Below, one piece after another: positions 27,214 through 37,767 of a stretch of DNA of 64,000 nucleotides. This DNA comes from Laterigemmans sp052161645 (GTDB lineage: Bacteria > Planctomycetota > Planctomycetia > Pirellulales > Pirellulaceae). The stretch is from NCBI GenBank assembly GCA_052161645.1, contig CP197414.1; one strand, written 5' to 3'. The notes under the pieces were generated by a model that was given only the letters and a program-made list of their open reading frames with translations, was not told the DNA's origin and did no database searches. Position numbers and translations under genes: made by a program. Position 1 is the stretch's first letter. Each line of letters starts with the position of its first letter.

Positions 27214-30138
27214 TTACTGCTCCAGCCGTTTTCGTAGCGTTTGCTCCCAAGGGGTGATTGGCAACTTGAGGATCGCTTCCGCTTCGGCTCGCAGCTGCGG
27301 GCTGAGCTCCAACCCGGGACGCTGGTTTTTCAGTAACCAATCGACGGCGGCTAATTTGACTCCCCGCTGATCGGGCAAAATCCGCTCTACCGCTATGGCG
27401 TGCCCGCTGCTGGCGATCTGCTCGAATACATCCCGCAGGAACTTGCTGCCGGAGACCTGCAAAATTCGCTGCCAACAACGCTCGGCAACTTCCCAGTCGC
27501 CCATCGTGATCGCTGCTGCGGCAATCTCCAGTTGGGCTTGCGGCGTTTGATTACGGAGCCGCGACAGTTGGCTCAGTCGCTGGCCAGTCCGCTGGGGGTC
27601 GGTGACGGCGAAGTCTAATAATACCAACTGCCAACGTGCTTCGTCGCTGAGCGGACAGGCCCGCAACGCTTGCCGAGCCGCCTCCGCCGCGTCAACTAAA
27701 TGCTCTTCCGCTTCGGGCAAGAGCTGTACGGAACGAGTTCCCGCAGCCCAGTCGACTTGAGCTCGCAGCTCGCCCAACTTCGTTGCCCCGTAAGTTTGCT
27801 GCAGTGGCAGATTCGATCCGGCCGCCATGGCTAACGCTTGCTTGATGCGAAAACGCTGAACTTCTATCGTGCCCAGCGTGATCCAGACGCGTTCGTTGGT
27901 CGGCTCGCGGAGCCCCAACTGCTGCAGCGATTCGGCCGCTTCGTCGAGCCAAATTAGTGAAATCTCACCGCCTGACGACAAGTAATCGCGGATCCGCTTC
28001 GTCTCCGCTTCGCTGGCCGCTCGATTGGCCAGCAAGGGCACGGCGGCGAACAAAGCGAGTGCCACGAGCAGCGGGACGCCCCAGCGGACAGCGGTGGCAA
28101 AATGACGCCAACGAGCCGCTCGACGCAACTGGACTGCCACCGGCGGCTGTTTTTCCGCGGCGGACTTTTCACTGTTCTTTTTCTCGCTGGTCCTTTTCTC
28201 GCTGGTCCTTTTCTCGGTTTGCGGCAACGCGGGCCCGCTAATGGCCGCCGCGCGAGCCGCGATGCCAGCGGCCAAGATCAACGTCAAGGCCAAGTTGGGG
28301 CCGAGCGTTAAGCCGAAATCGAACAGCTGCGACAACCCCAAAGCGACAAGGGCAAAAATACCGGTCGTTCCCAGCCCTTGATCGATCGGATCACTAGAAG
28401 CCATCAAACGGCGAAGGGCGAGGCCGCCAAGCCCGAGGCTGATTAACAGCAGTATCGCGCCCGCCAAACCTCCCTCAAGCCACCACTCCAGCCACAAATT
28501 GTCGGCGTTCTTGGCCCAACCCCCGCCACTGGTCTGCTGATACGGCAGATAAGCGAATTGATAGCTCCCCAAGCCGGCACCGAGTGGCAAATGCTGGCCG
28601 CTGGCGCGAAGCCCATCGGGCCAATGGGTAAATCGCCCGTCGTTCTCGAAGCCAAGCTGGCTACTTTCCGAAAATCGATCGATCGATTCGGCTGAAATGT
28701 TCAGCTGCTCGAGCGAGATCAGAACCAGCAAAAAAACGACCACGCCGACAGTTCCCACGCGGGTCAAATTGCGAGCTGGAACCGCGGCTGCTAGGCAAGC
28801 CAACCCACCAGCCACCGCTCCCACCAAAGCGCCGCGAGAGCCCGACGCGATAACAGCCGCCACGGTGATCAGCACGGCGAGAGCGGCAAGCAAAAACAGC
28901 CGATCCGTTAACAGTTCACCCGCTAACCGGCTGGCCCAGTGCCCGGAATTCGCTCCCAGCGGACTGGCATGCCCCGGGCCAGTGTGCGGAGTGGGACGCG
29001 GTCCAGGACGTGCCTGGCTGGGACGCGCCTGGCTGGGACTTGGCGGGCTGGGACTTGGCGGGCTGGGACTTGGCGGGCTGGGGTGCTTTTTCGTAGGAAG
29101 TTCTGAGCCAGGAAACGCTGGGCCGGGAGGCTCGGGGTTGGGAAGTCCAGCACCCGGGTAAGGGGTGCGGTGCGTTTCGCTGATTGGTCGCCGTTGAGCG
29201 GGAGGTGTATCGCGATCCTGCGGCTGGTTCTCGGTTGGCAACTTCTTAACTTGAACTTTCACAATCCCCGGCGCGGACTGATTTTCAGCAGCCGCTGGTG
29301 GGGCAGTTGGGGGCGCAGCAACGCCTGGCTGGGGAGTCTCGGGCCGGCGACCCCCGGGCGAGGTTAAAGAAGCGGGGAATTTGACGCGGATGACGAGTGC
29401 CAACAGGCCGACGGCGCCGGCTAGTCCCAAGTTCATCATCGCGCCGGCGTTGTTGCGGTTCACGAAGGCACCGAAGGGGGCGCCCAAGCGGCGGCCAAAA
29501 TTCCAAGCGATTCCCGGCGTGGTCTGCTGCTGATAAAACCCCAAAATCCCGTGCGTGATTCCGGCAACGGCCAGTCCTAGCAGTAAAACAACGGCAAAAT
29601 GACGGTTGCGAAAGATCAAGCCAGCGGCCAGCGTCAAGCCGCTCAAGGCCAGCCAGTGATACACGCGTTGCAGCGTCTCGCCGGGCCAAACCGAGACCGG
29701 AAAACTACCGGCGGCTGGTTGCCCAAGGGCGGCGGGTAACCATTGCCGGTAGACGTCGCTGCTGCCTGGCGAGAGCCAATCGACCAAGCCGGCGGGGAGC
29801 TGGGAAACTTGCAGAACCGCGAGCAAACAGCTGCCGAGGGCAAAGAGCAATGGCGACCACTGCAACAGACTGTGGCGGAGCAAATCCCAGCCTTGCCGCC
29901 CTCCGCCGGGCACTTCCCAGTCCGATTCACCCAAGCCGGCGGCGATGACCAACAAACAGCCGGCCGCCCCCATCGCCCACCAGTCCCAAGCGAAGATTCC
30001 GCCCACGTCGAACGCCAAGGCAATCGGTAAGGCCATGACCATCAACGCCGTGATGGCATGCAGAGTGTGACGAGCGAATAACACGAGCGGAAAAGGAGTG
30101 GGTGCGGAGGCGGGGGGCTGCGAACAATCCCCCGACAA
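27214..30138 (-). CDS. O-antigen ligase/polymerase-like membrane protein with proline-rich insert and C-terminal helical domain
   Basis: A 974-residue protein, much longer than ordinary WaaL or Wzy proteins (about 400-450). Residues 1-265 hold about six membrane segments. A low-complexity insert rich in Pro and Ser (about residues 270-400, with SPPSPSPPSP-like repeats) follows. About six more membrane segments frame FTHWPDGLRASGQHLPLGAG, then LGSYQFAY and NADNLWLEWWLEGGLAGAI, which match the Wzy_C (PF04932) signature. A charged linker of EKRTSEK repeats leads to another membrane segment and a roughly 250-residue helical, probably periplasmic, domain. It would join or polymerise surface polysaccharide. 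It is divergent from the type II secretion operon. Confidence 0.82.
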   Translation of the reverse strand: MSGDCSQPPASAPTPFPLVLFARHTLHAITALMVMALPIALAFDVGGIFAWDWWAMGAAGCLLVIAAGLGESDWEVPGGGRQGWDLLRHSLLQWSPLLFALGSCLLAVLQVSQLPAGLVDWLSPGSSDVYRQWLPAALGQPAAGSFPVSVWPGETLQRVYHWLALSGLTLAAGLIFRNRHFAVVLLLGLAVAGITHGILGFYQQQTTPGIAWNFGRRLGAPFGAFVNRNNAGAMMNLGLAGAVGLLALVIRVKFPASLTSPGGRRPETPQPGVAAPPTAPPAAAENQSAPGIVKVQVKKLPTENQPQDRDTPPAQRRPISETHRTPYPGAGLPNPEPPGPAFPGSELPTKKHPSPPSPSPPSPSPPSPSQARPSQARPGPRPTPHTGPGHASPLGANSGHWASRLAGELLTDRLFLLAALAVLITVAAVIASGSRGALVGAVAGGLACLAAAVPARNLTRVGTVGVVVFLLVLISLEQLNISAESIDRFSESSQLGFENDGRFTHWPDGLRASGQHLPLGAGLGSYQFAYLPYQQTSGGGWAKNADNLWLEWWLEGGLAGAILLLISLGLGGLALRRLMASSDPIDQGLGTTGIFALVALGLSQLFDFGLTLGPNLALTLILAAGIAARAAAISGPALPQTEKRTSEKRTSEKKNSEKSAAEKQPPVAVQLRRAARWRHFATAVRWGVPLLVALALFAAVPLLANRAASEAETKRIRDYLSSGGEISLIWLDEAAESLQQLGLREPTNERVWITLGTIEVQRFRIKQALAMAAGSNLPLQQTYGATKLGELRAQVDWAAGTRSVQLLPEAEEHLVDAAEAARQALRACPLSDEARWQLVLLDFAVTDPQRTGQRLSQLSRLRNQTPQAQLEIAAAAITMGDWEVAERCWQRILQVSGSKFLRDVFEQIASSGHAIAVERILPDQRGVKLAAVDWLLKNQRPGLELSPQLRAEAEAILKLPITPWEQTLRKRLEQ

Positions 30139-30457
30139 TAGCCGGGAATCGCGGTTTCGTCCATTCCGTGGCGCGTCAGGCGGGAGACCAGTGTGAATCG
30201 CGGAATCTTCCCTGGGAGGTCATTTACCGCAGATTCGTAGAGTTTTCTTGACCCTCAACGGCGAAAGACTTAACCTTGTAGGTTCATCCCACCTCATTTT
30301 CCCACCTTCGCCAATTGTCCGCGTTCTCCCCCGCTGAAGACCCGTCCGAATACCGCCGTCAACGACGAGCAACGGCATTCGGCAGCCGTTTTTAGGTAGT
30401 TCCTGAATCATGCGGGGCCGGCGCTCGCATCCACCAACCTCACACAGTCCCTTCAAT
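30139..30457. other. Divergent intergenic region
   Basis: About 300 bp between the ligase-like gene and the start of the secretion operon. Both promoters should lie here, but no clear -35/-10 pair was found. The frame of the giant protein is open from 30410, and the first 16 codons (RGRRSHPPTSHSPFN) precede a better start. Confidence 0.5.
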
Positions 30458-33400
30458 ATGACCCCTTTCTGTCGCTTGTTGCTGGTTGCTTGCTCACTCG
30501 CTTGTTGCTGCTTCACCAACCCGACGACCGCTGCCGCGCAAGCACCCGGGAACACCGATTTAGCTCGTTTGGCCCACCCCGAGGTGGCCGACGAGCTGGC
30601 TTTGGATGACCAACAACGGGCAAAAATTCAGGCTCTGCTGCAGCGGCGGGCGGAGGTGATCGCGGCAAATCCGGAGAATCAAGCCGAGCAGTTGGCCACC
30701 ATCGAAACGGAACTCCGCGGCGTCCTCAACGAACAGCAACTGGCGCAGTGGAACTCGCAGGCCACAACGACGGGCAATCTGCGGTTCCAGTTCCGCGAGC
30801 AAGCTTGGGCCGATGTGCTGCAGTGGTTCGCCGAGCAAGAGGGCCTGACGCTGGTGATGAATCAGTCACCACCGGGAACGTTCACTTACACCGACAACCG
30901 CAGTTACACCTCGGCTGAAGCGATCGACCTGCTAAACAGCGTCTTGCTGACCCGCGGCTTTACCCTGCTCCGCCGCGAGAAAATGTTGACCTTGCTGCAA
31001 CTGAGCAGCACGATCCCGATCGAGCTGATTCCGCGGGTCAAACTGGAGGAACTTCCGGCACGCGGCAAGTTCGAGTTGATCAGCGTGCTGTTTCCGCTTG
31101 GGGCGCGCCCCGTCGATGCCGTGATCCGCGAAGTCGAACCTTACTTGGGCACCTTCGGCCGAGCGATTCCGTTGCCGCAGAGTAAGCAACTGTTGGTGAT
31201 CGAAACGGCTGGCAAAATGCAAACGATCAACGTGCTGATCAATACCGTGCCCGAGCCGAAACAGCCGGCCCAGCCAAAACCGGCTGAAAAACCGCCGCAG
31301 CCCGTCTTCGCCGCTTATCCGCTCGGTGAACTCGACCCGCAGACCGTGCTGGAGACGATTAAAGGCTTGATCGGCAGCGACCGCATTACCGTCGATGATA
31401 AGACGCGGTTGCTGACCGCGTTCGTGATTCCCGGCCAACAAACGGCGATCCAAACGTTCATCGAAGCGATGCGACAAGGGGTCGGCGAAGCGCCGGGTGA
31501 ATCATCCAAAGCCTATCGTTTGGAAGGTGGTAACGCCGAACAGATCCGCGAACAAATCGCCGCTCTGGCTCCCCGGGCGACGGTCAGCATCGATGACGCC
31601 GGCGAACGCTTGTTCGTCACCGGTTCGCAAACCGATCAACAGCAGATCGCCGCCGCCCTGCAAGCGATGGGGATCGACGAAGCGGATGCCGACGCCGAAG
31701 TGCGTGCGTTTCAAGTCGACGCCGCCCAGACGACCACGTTGACAACTGCTTTGCAAGCGATGATGCCGCAGGCTCAGGTCGTGGGAAATCCGACGTTGGG
31801 AACGATCGTCGTTCGCGGCAGCGCGGCCGATGTGCAACTGGCCGATCAAGTCATCCAACGGTTGCAGAGCGAAGAGCTGCTGCAGACTCCCGTGCTGAAA
31901 ACATTTCCGCTGGAACGCAAAGCGACCGCCGAGTGGCTGGCGAATGTCAGTAAAGTGGTCCCGCAAGCTGAATTTTGGCTGGACGCGGAAGGTCGCCGGC
32001 TGTTGATGCTGAGTACGGCCGAACAACAAGCTCGCCTGGAACAACTGTTGCCCGAATTGTTGACCACCCTGCCCCGCCCACAAGATCGCCGCTTAGAAAC
32101 GATCGAGTTGTCGGCGGAGCAATTGGCGCGTTGGCAACAGCTGGAGACGACCGTGACCGCCCAGTGGCCGGAGCTGAAACTGGTGATGCGACCGGTCGAG
32201 GCGGATGGTTCGGCGGAGCTTTGGTTGTGGGCCACGGCTGAAGAGCAACAGCAGATCGCCGAGGTGCTGCAGCAACTCAAAGCGAACACGCCGGAGCAAG
32301 CGGTGAAGTGGCCGCAGAGTTACGAACTTGAAGGTCGCGACCGGGGATTGGTTGTGGAACTGGTCGAAGCCGAATTTCCAGAAGTGCGAATCTCGGCCAG
32401 CGATCCGCCCAATCGTTTGACAGTTTGGGCGGAACAGACGGTGCATGCCGATCTGGCTCAACTGATGAACGAAGTCGCCAGCCGTTTGCCAGCCACACCG
32501 CAGCCGGAATTGCGAAGCTATCAAGTCGACGGGATGAAAGCGACCGCTCTGCAAGCTGTCCTCAGCCCGATCGCGACGGCGGCCAACAAAGCCAACGGGC
32601 CCACGCCCACGTTGACGGTCGACCCGTCAGATCGCCGGTTGTTGGTTTCCGCTAACGAAGCGGTGCATCTGGCCCTCGAGGAGATGGTCGAGGAACTGCA
32701 GCAACCGCTGGCAGCCGAAGATGAATTGATCTTTTTACCTTACACGTTAACGCACGCCGATGCGGCCGATGCCAAACTGTTGCTCGATCAAGCGATCAGC
32801 GGAATCACGACGGTGGCTGATCGCAGCGGACGGCAATTGATCGCCACCGCCACGTTGGCTCAACATGGTCGCATCAAAGCGATTCTCAATGAGTTAGATC
32901 GCCCGGCCGCGGTGGAGCGGGAAATGGAAATGCGGGCTTACGAACTGCGGACGCTGAGCCCGACCGCTGTCTTGCCAGCTTTGCAAACCATGTGGCCACG
33001 GATGACGCTGAGTGTCGATGCGACCACGAATCAGTTGCTGGCCAGCGGTTCGGGGATTGATCACGAAGCTTTCAAACAGGCGATCGAGCGGTTAAATCGG
33101 GCACCCGATGATGAGCCGCTGCGAGTGGAAACTTATCAGGTTCCGGCGGGTGATTTGACGACCTTGCCGACGGTCTTAACGCAGTTGGCTCCCAAAGCTT
33201 TGATCAGCACCGATGTCGCCAACCGGTTGGTCGTCGTCTGGGCAAACGCCAGCCAACACAAACGTATCGCGGCGGCGATCGAACAGTTGCGGAAAGCGGC
33301 TAGCGATCGCAACGAAATTAGTATCTACCGCGTTCGCCCCGCGGAAGCGATCAGCGTCCGCACCAATTTGGTAACGCTGTTTCCGGCCGCCAGCGTGTCT

Positions 33401-36400
33401 GCCGATGCGACGACCGGCCAGCTGACCGTGTTGGCGACCAAAACATTGCAAACAGAGATCGCCGAGGTGGTCAGCAAGTTGACGGAGGCCAGCGAGTCGG
33501 CCGAGCGGCCCCAGCCCAAGCGTTATGCGGTCGACAAAGCGATTCGCACGCCGCTGACCAGTTTGTTAACCAGCACCATTCCCACAGCCAGCGTGATCGC
33601 CAGCAGCAGTGACGCCGAAGGGATGATGATTTTGGCCACCGCGGCCGATCATCAACGGGTGCAACAGTTGATCGAACAATTGCAAGCGGAGACGGTCCCC
33701 GAAGTCGAACGTTCCGTGGCCGCCTATGATTTGCAAGATGTCGCCCCAACCGCATTTCAAGCCGTGTTGAGCGAACGTTTGCCGCAGGTGCAGGTGCTGA
33801 GTGGCGTGGGGACATCCCGGTTAGTGATCGCGGCGACGAGCGAAGAGCACCCGCAGATCGAGGCGATGATTAAGGAATTGGCGGCGGCGTTCAGCAAGAC
33901 GCAGCAGGGCGTTCTGCGGGTTTATCAAGTGCGGGCCGATTTGTTGACGCAAGCCAGCAGCGGGTTGGCAACGGTCGTGCCTCGCGGGGTGCTGCTGCCG
34001 AACAACGGAAATCTCGAACAGCTGACGGTGGTGGCGACTGCTGCAGAGCATGACAAGTTGGCCGCGTGGCTGGCAGAATTAGAGCAACAGGTGGCTGAGC
34101 CAATTCGTCCCGTGTCGCGGGTTTACCCACTGAAAAACGCTCTGCCGACCACCGCCCTACCGATTTTACAGACCTTGATTCCGACCGCCACGTTTGTTGC
34201 CAGCCCGGCTGGTGATTCGATCGCTGTCACGGCGCGGGAAAAAGATCATGCGCGGGTGGTTGAGTTTCTGAAAGAGTTCGATCAGAAGTTTGATAAGGGT
34301 GTGACAACGAAAAGTTATGTGCTGGAAAATGGCAATGTGTATTCTTTGACCATCGCGCTCACCACCAGTTTCCCGGCTGCCAAAATCTCCGCTGACACGA
34401 CGAACAATTCGTTGATCGTGTCAGCCAGCGAGGAGGACCACAAGGCGATCGCCGATGTGATCTCACAACAGAGCGAGGCGCTTGAAAAAGGTTTGCAGAC
34501 GCAAAGTTACGTGTTGAAAAATGGCAGCGTGGCGACGTTGCAAACGGCGCTGGTGGCTAGTTTTCCCAAAGCGACTTTTTCTGCCGATACTATAAATAAC
34601 GCTTTGATTGTCTCGGCCAGCGAGAAAGATCACAAGGCGATCGCCGCAGTGATCACGCAGCAGAGCGAGGCGCTGGGGCAAGGGTTATCGACGAAAAGTT
34701 ATGTGTTGGAAAATGGCAGCGTGGCTACGTTGCAAACGGCGCTGGCGGCTAGTTTTCCCAAAGCGACTTTTTCTGCCGACACCATTAATAACGCTTTGAT
34801 TGTTGCAGCCAGCGAGCAAGATCATGTGGCGATCGCCGAAGTCATCGCGCAGCAGAGCGAGGCGCTGGGGCAAGGGTTAACGACGAAAAGTTATGTATTG
34901 GAAAATGGTAGCGTGGCCACGTTGCGGCTCGCGCTGGTGGCTAGTTTTCCCAAAGCGACTTTTTCTGCCGACACCATCAATAACGCTTTGATCGTTTCGG
35001 CCAACGAGAAAGATCACGTGGCGATCGCCGAAGTGATCGCACAGCAGGACGAGGCGCTCAGGCGGGGAGAGACGCTCAAGGTCTATGTGTTGAAACATAC
35101 GACGCCGACCGTTGCGCTGCCGGTGTTGCAAGCCTTGATCCCCAAAGCTAAGTATGCCGCCAGCCCGGGAGGTGACGCTTTGGCTGTGACGGCCAAGCCG
35201 GATGACCACCAGGAGATCGCTGAGTTCTTGACGCAATTCGACGTGCTGCGGGAGAGTCAGGATGAGACCCGCGTGTTTGAATTACTGACGGGAGATGCGA
35301 TTTCGATGGCGCGGGCCGTGGGCTTGATGGCTCCCACCGCTTCGGTCACGGCGGAGGCGGCTGGAAATCGTTTGATTGTTTCCGCACCGCTGCAGGAGAT
35401 GGCTCGCGTGGCCAAAGTGATTGAGCAGATTGAAGAGCGATCGGCGCGGGGGTTGGCGACTGAAACGTATGTTTTGGAAGAGGGGAGCGCGGCGACGCTG
35501 AGCGTGGCGCTGAAGGCGAGTTTCCCGCAAGCTACGATTGCTGCCGATGCGACGAACAACGTCTTGATCGTGTCAGCACGTGAGCAAGATCAGCAAGCGA
35601 TCGCGGCGGTGGTGGAGCAGCAAAATCAGGCTCCCGGTCGCGGGGAAGAACTGCAAATCTATCCGCTCGAGCATACTGATTCCACGTTGGTCGCCGAAGT
35701 GGTTGAGAACGCTTTTGGCAGGCGATCCGGGGTGGGTGTCAGTGCCGATCCCGACTCGGGCACGGTATTCGTCGTTGGCTTGCCCAAGCAACAGAAGATT
35801 GCCAAGCAATTGATTGAGCAACTGGATCGCCCCGAGAATGGCAAGACACAGCGGAAGCTGGGCGCCTATTCATTGCAGGGCGTCGACGGCAGCGATGTGG
35901 CTGAGTCGGTGGAGAGTCTGTTTGCCCGGGCGCGGCCCGAGGTCGAAGTGCGGTTTGATTTTCTTAATGATCAATTGGTGGTGATCGCCACCGACGAGCA
36001 AATGCAATTGGTCGAAGAAACGTTGGCGCAATTCAAATTGCCGCAGCGCCAGTTGGAAATTATGCCGATCAATGAGAACGATCCGAGAGCGGTCGAGGAC
36101 GCCATTACCGCCCTGTTTGAGGATGTGCCCTATAACGAAAAACCGTCGGTGACCGTGGATGAGGATCGCGCTCAGTTGTTGATTCGCGCAACCGAAGAGC
36201 AATTTCGCGAGATCAAGGAATTGTTTGCTCGCTTGGGAGAGACCGGTGCGGCAACTGGGCGAGCCGCCAGCCGGCCATTGGGGGGCAACGTGCGCAACGT
36301 GCCGGTGGGGCGAGATTCCGAGCGGTTGTTAAAAAGAATCCGCGACGTCTGGCCGCAATTGCGGGACAATCCCTTGAAGGTCATCGAACCCGAGCCTTCC

Positions 36401-37405
36401 AACAGCCCCGCAGACGCAGACGCAGCCCCTGCTCCAGCTGGCCCTGCTCCAGCAGCACCAGCAGGCCCGGCAGCAGCAGGCCCAGCACCAGCAGGCCCAG
36501 CAGCAGCAGGCCCGGCAGCAGCACCAGCGGCGCAGGCCCCTGCCCTGCTTCGGGAGACCTTGACCACGGCAGTTGTGCCAGCCGCTGCATTGGTGGAGGA
36601 CGAACCAGCGGGCGAGCAGCGGGGTGGAGCTGATATCCAGCAGCCCGCGATTGTGATCGTGCCGGGCGAAGGGCGTTGGACGATCGCTTCGGAAGACCGC
36701 GAGGCGCTCGATATGCTGCAAAAGTTATTAGAAGTGGCTGTGACGCCGGCCGTGCTGCCGGTCGCGACCAGCGGCAACAACACGATTTACGTGTTGCAGC
36801 ACGCGGATGCCGAGACGCTGGCCACGCTGCTGACCAGCCTATTCGTGCAAGCACGCCGCAGCCGGCAGACGGTTGACGTCGACGTGGGCACCAAGATTGT
36901 CGCCGACACGCGGATCAACGCCTTGGTGGTGCAAGCGACGCGGTCCACGCGTGGCGTCATTGAGGGGTTGCTCGCCGTGCTCGATTCGCCAGAATTCGTG
37001 GATTCGTTGCGTTCGGCGATTCCCCAGTTGATCCCGATTCGCAACAGCGGCGCGGAACGTGTTGAGGCATTGCTGCGAACGGTTTACAGCCGGCAGTTGT
37101 CGGCCAGCAGCGGACGTCCGCAGATCACGATCCCCGAGGGGGTTTCCGACGAAGTGGCCACTTTGCTGGAGCAACTTAACGCCGAAGCGGCTGGCCCTTT
37201 GTTGACACTTAGCATCGACACGATCAGTAATTCGATTATCATGCGGGCGCCGCCCGAGTTGTCCAAGGAGATACAGACGTTCATTGCGGATGTGGATCAA
37301 CAGGCGGCCATGAACCGAGCCGAAAGGATGCAAATTATTCGACTCAAGGAAGGAAATGCAGACAGAATGGGGGAAGTGTTGCAGCTGCTGAAATCGGGTC
37401 GATAG
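30458..37405 (+). CDS. Giant secretin-N repeat protein heading the type II secretion operon
   Basis: A protein of 2315 residues from the ATG at 30458. That start is preferred because TPFCRLLLVACSLACCCF is then an N-terminal signal peptide; the frame is open from an ATG at 30410. A Glu/Gln-rich helical segment is followed by an N0-like (STN) domain around AWADVLQWFAEQEGLTLVM, and then by about 26 repeats of roughly 60-70 residues with the pattern hYxL...L...hPxAxhxxDxxxNxLIVxAxxxxHxxIA, the secretin-N (NolW-like) fold. A Pro/Ala-rich linker lies near residue 2010. The C-terminal end has two more repeats but no secretin barrel and no VPxLGxIPxLGxLF motif. It is probably a periplasmic scaffold of the secretion system; the barrel must come from elsewhere. 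Confidence 0.88.
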   Translation: MTPFCRLLLVACSLACCCFTNPTTAAAQAPGNTDLARLAHPEVADELALDDQQRAKIQALLQRRAEVIAANPENQAEQLATIETELRGVLNEQQLAQWNSQATTTGNLRFQFREQAWADVLQWFAEQEGLTLVMNQSPPGTFTYTDNRSYTSAEAIDLLNSVLLTRGFTLLRREKMLTLLQLSSTIPIELIPRVKLEELPARGKFELISVLFPLGARPVDAVIREVEPYLGTFGRAIPLPQSKQLLVIETAGKMQTINVLINTVPEPKQPAQPKPAEKPPQPVFAAYPLGELDPQTVLETIKGLIGSDRITVDDKTRLLTAFVIPGQQTAIQTFIEAMRQGVGEAPGESSKAYRLEGGNAEQIREQIAALAPRATVSIDDAGERLFVTGSQTDQQQIAAALQAMGIDEADADAEVRAFQVDAAQTTTLTTALQAMMPQAQVVGNPTLGTIVVRGSAADVQLADQVIQRLQSEELLQTPVLKTFPLERKATAEWLANVSKVVPQAEFWLDAEGRRLLMLSTAEQQARLEQLLPELLTTLPRPQDRRLETIELSAEQLARWQQLETTVTAQWPELKLVMRPVEADGSAELWLWATAEEQQQIAEVLQQLKANTPEQAVKWPQSYELEGRDRGLVVELVEAEFPEVRISASDPPNRLTVWAEQTVHADLAQLMNEVASRLPATPQPELRSYQVDGMKATALQAVLSPIATAANKANGPTPTLTVDPSDRRLLVSANEAVHLALEEMVEELQQPLAAEDELIFLPYTLTHADAADAKLLLDQAISGITTVADRSGRQLIATATLAQHGRIKAILNELDRPAAVEREMEMRAYELRTLSPTAVLPALQTMWPRMTLSVDATTNQLLASGSGIDHEAFKQAIERLNRAPDDEPLRVETYQVPAGDLTTLPTVLTQLAPKALISTDVANRLVVVWANASQHKRIAAAIEQLRKAASDRNEISIYRVRPAEAISVRTNLVTLFPAASVSADATTGQLTVLATKTLQTEIAEVVSKLTEASESAERPQPKRYAVDKAIRTPLTSLLTSTIPTASVIASSSDAEGMMILATAADHQRVQQLIEQLQAETVPEVERSVAAYDLQDVAPTAFQAVLSERLPQVQVLSGVGTSRLVIAATSEEHPQIEAMIKELAAAFSKTQQGVLRVYQVRADLLTQASSGLATVVPRGVLLPNNGNLEQLTVVATAAEHDKLAAWLAELEQQVAEPIRPVSRVYPLKNALPTTALPILQTLIPTATFVASPAGDSIAVTAREKDHARVVEFLKEFDQKFDKGVTTKSYVLENGNVYSLTIALTTSFPAAKISADTTNNSLIVSASEEDHKAIADVISQQSEALEKGLQTQSYVLKNGSVATLQTALVASFPKATFSADTINNALIVSASEKDHKAIAAVITQQSEALGQGLSTKSYVLENGSVATLQTALAASFPKATFSADTINNALIVAASEQDHVAIAEVIAQQSEALGQGLTTKSYVLENGSVATLRLALVASFPKATFSADTINNALIVSANEKDHVAIAEVIAQQDEALRRGETLKVYVLKHTTPTVALPVLQALIPKAKYAASPGGDALAVTAKPDDHQEIAEFLTQFDVLRESQDETRVFELLTGDAISMARAVGLMAPTASVTAEAAGNRLIVSAPLQEMARVAKVIEQIEERSARGLATETYVLEEGSAATLSVALKASFPQATIAADATNNVLIVSAREQDQQAIAAVVEQQNQAPGRGEELQIYPLEHTDSTLVAEVVENAFGRRSGVGVSADPDSGTVFVVGLPKQQKIAKQLIEQLDRPENGKTQRKLGAYSLQGVDGSDVAESVESLFARARPEVEVRFDFLNDQLVVIATDEQMQLVEETLAQFKLPQRQLEIMPINENDPRAVEDAITALFEDVPYNEKPSVTVDEDRAQLLIRATEEQFREIKELFARLGETGAATGRAASRPLGGNVRNVPVGRDSERLLKRIRDVWPQLRDNPLKVIEPEPSNSPADADAAPAPAGPAPAAPAGPAAAGPAPAGPAAAGPAAAPAAQAPALLRETLTTAVVPAAALVEDEPAGEQRGGADIQQPAIVIVPGEGRWTIASEDREALDMLQKLLEVAVTPAVLPVATSGNNTIYVLQHADAETLATLLTSLFVQARRSRQTVDVDVGTKIVADTRINALVVQATRSTRGVIEGLLAVLDSPEFVDSLRSAIPQLIPIRNSGAERVEALLRTVYSRQLSASSGRPQITIPEGVSDEVATLLEQLNAEAAGPLLTLSIDTISNSIIMRAPPELSKEIQTFIADVDQQAAMNRAERMQIIRLKEGNADRMGEVLQLLKSGR
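34298..35065 (+). repeat. Four near-identical 192-bp repeats inside the giant gene
   Basis: Direct repeats start near 34298, 34490, 34682 and 34874, each encoding one 64-residue secretin-N unit beginning TKSYVLENGSVATL or similar. Their high DNA identity, against strong divergence of the other units, points to recent amplification. Confidence 0.9.
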
Positions 37406-37767
37406 TGTTTTTTTGAGCACTGGCAAGTTTTGCAGTTTGACTAAACGGCTTCCTCTCCCTAGAATCCCCACAAGTTACCCTCCGAATAATCGGAGAACTC
37501 GCGACGTGTGAGTTCCCGATCCCACCTAAGACGAAGCCAAGGATGTTGCTGGAACAAGACGGATCTTGATTGCGACGCTCAGCGTTTGTCTTCGCTGTCC
37601 TGGTGACAGTGGTTTCAGCGTTCGGGAGTCGGCGAGTTTGGTTCCGCTGGGCGATTGATCCCAGTGGACCGAGACGACGCATTTATGCGGCCGTTGAAGT
37701 TTAAACGCTTCGCTCGTGTCCAGCAGACGGCATCTCCCTCGCTTCGGCGACTCCAGCGACGAATGCA
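37406..37767. other. Intergenic region between the giant gene and gspE
   Basis: About 360 bp. A small perfect hairpin CTCCGA-ATAA-TCGGAG lies near 37490 but without a T tail. No gene is recognised. A separate promoter for gspE could lie here, which would split the operon. Confidence 0.5.

Noticed and set aside
28697..29161. Plus-strand frame opposite the proline-rich insert
   Set aside because: It is the complement of a low-complexity region in the ligase-like gene, with Gly-Leu-Gly-rich translation and no family.
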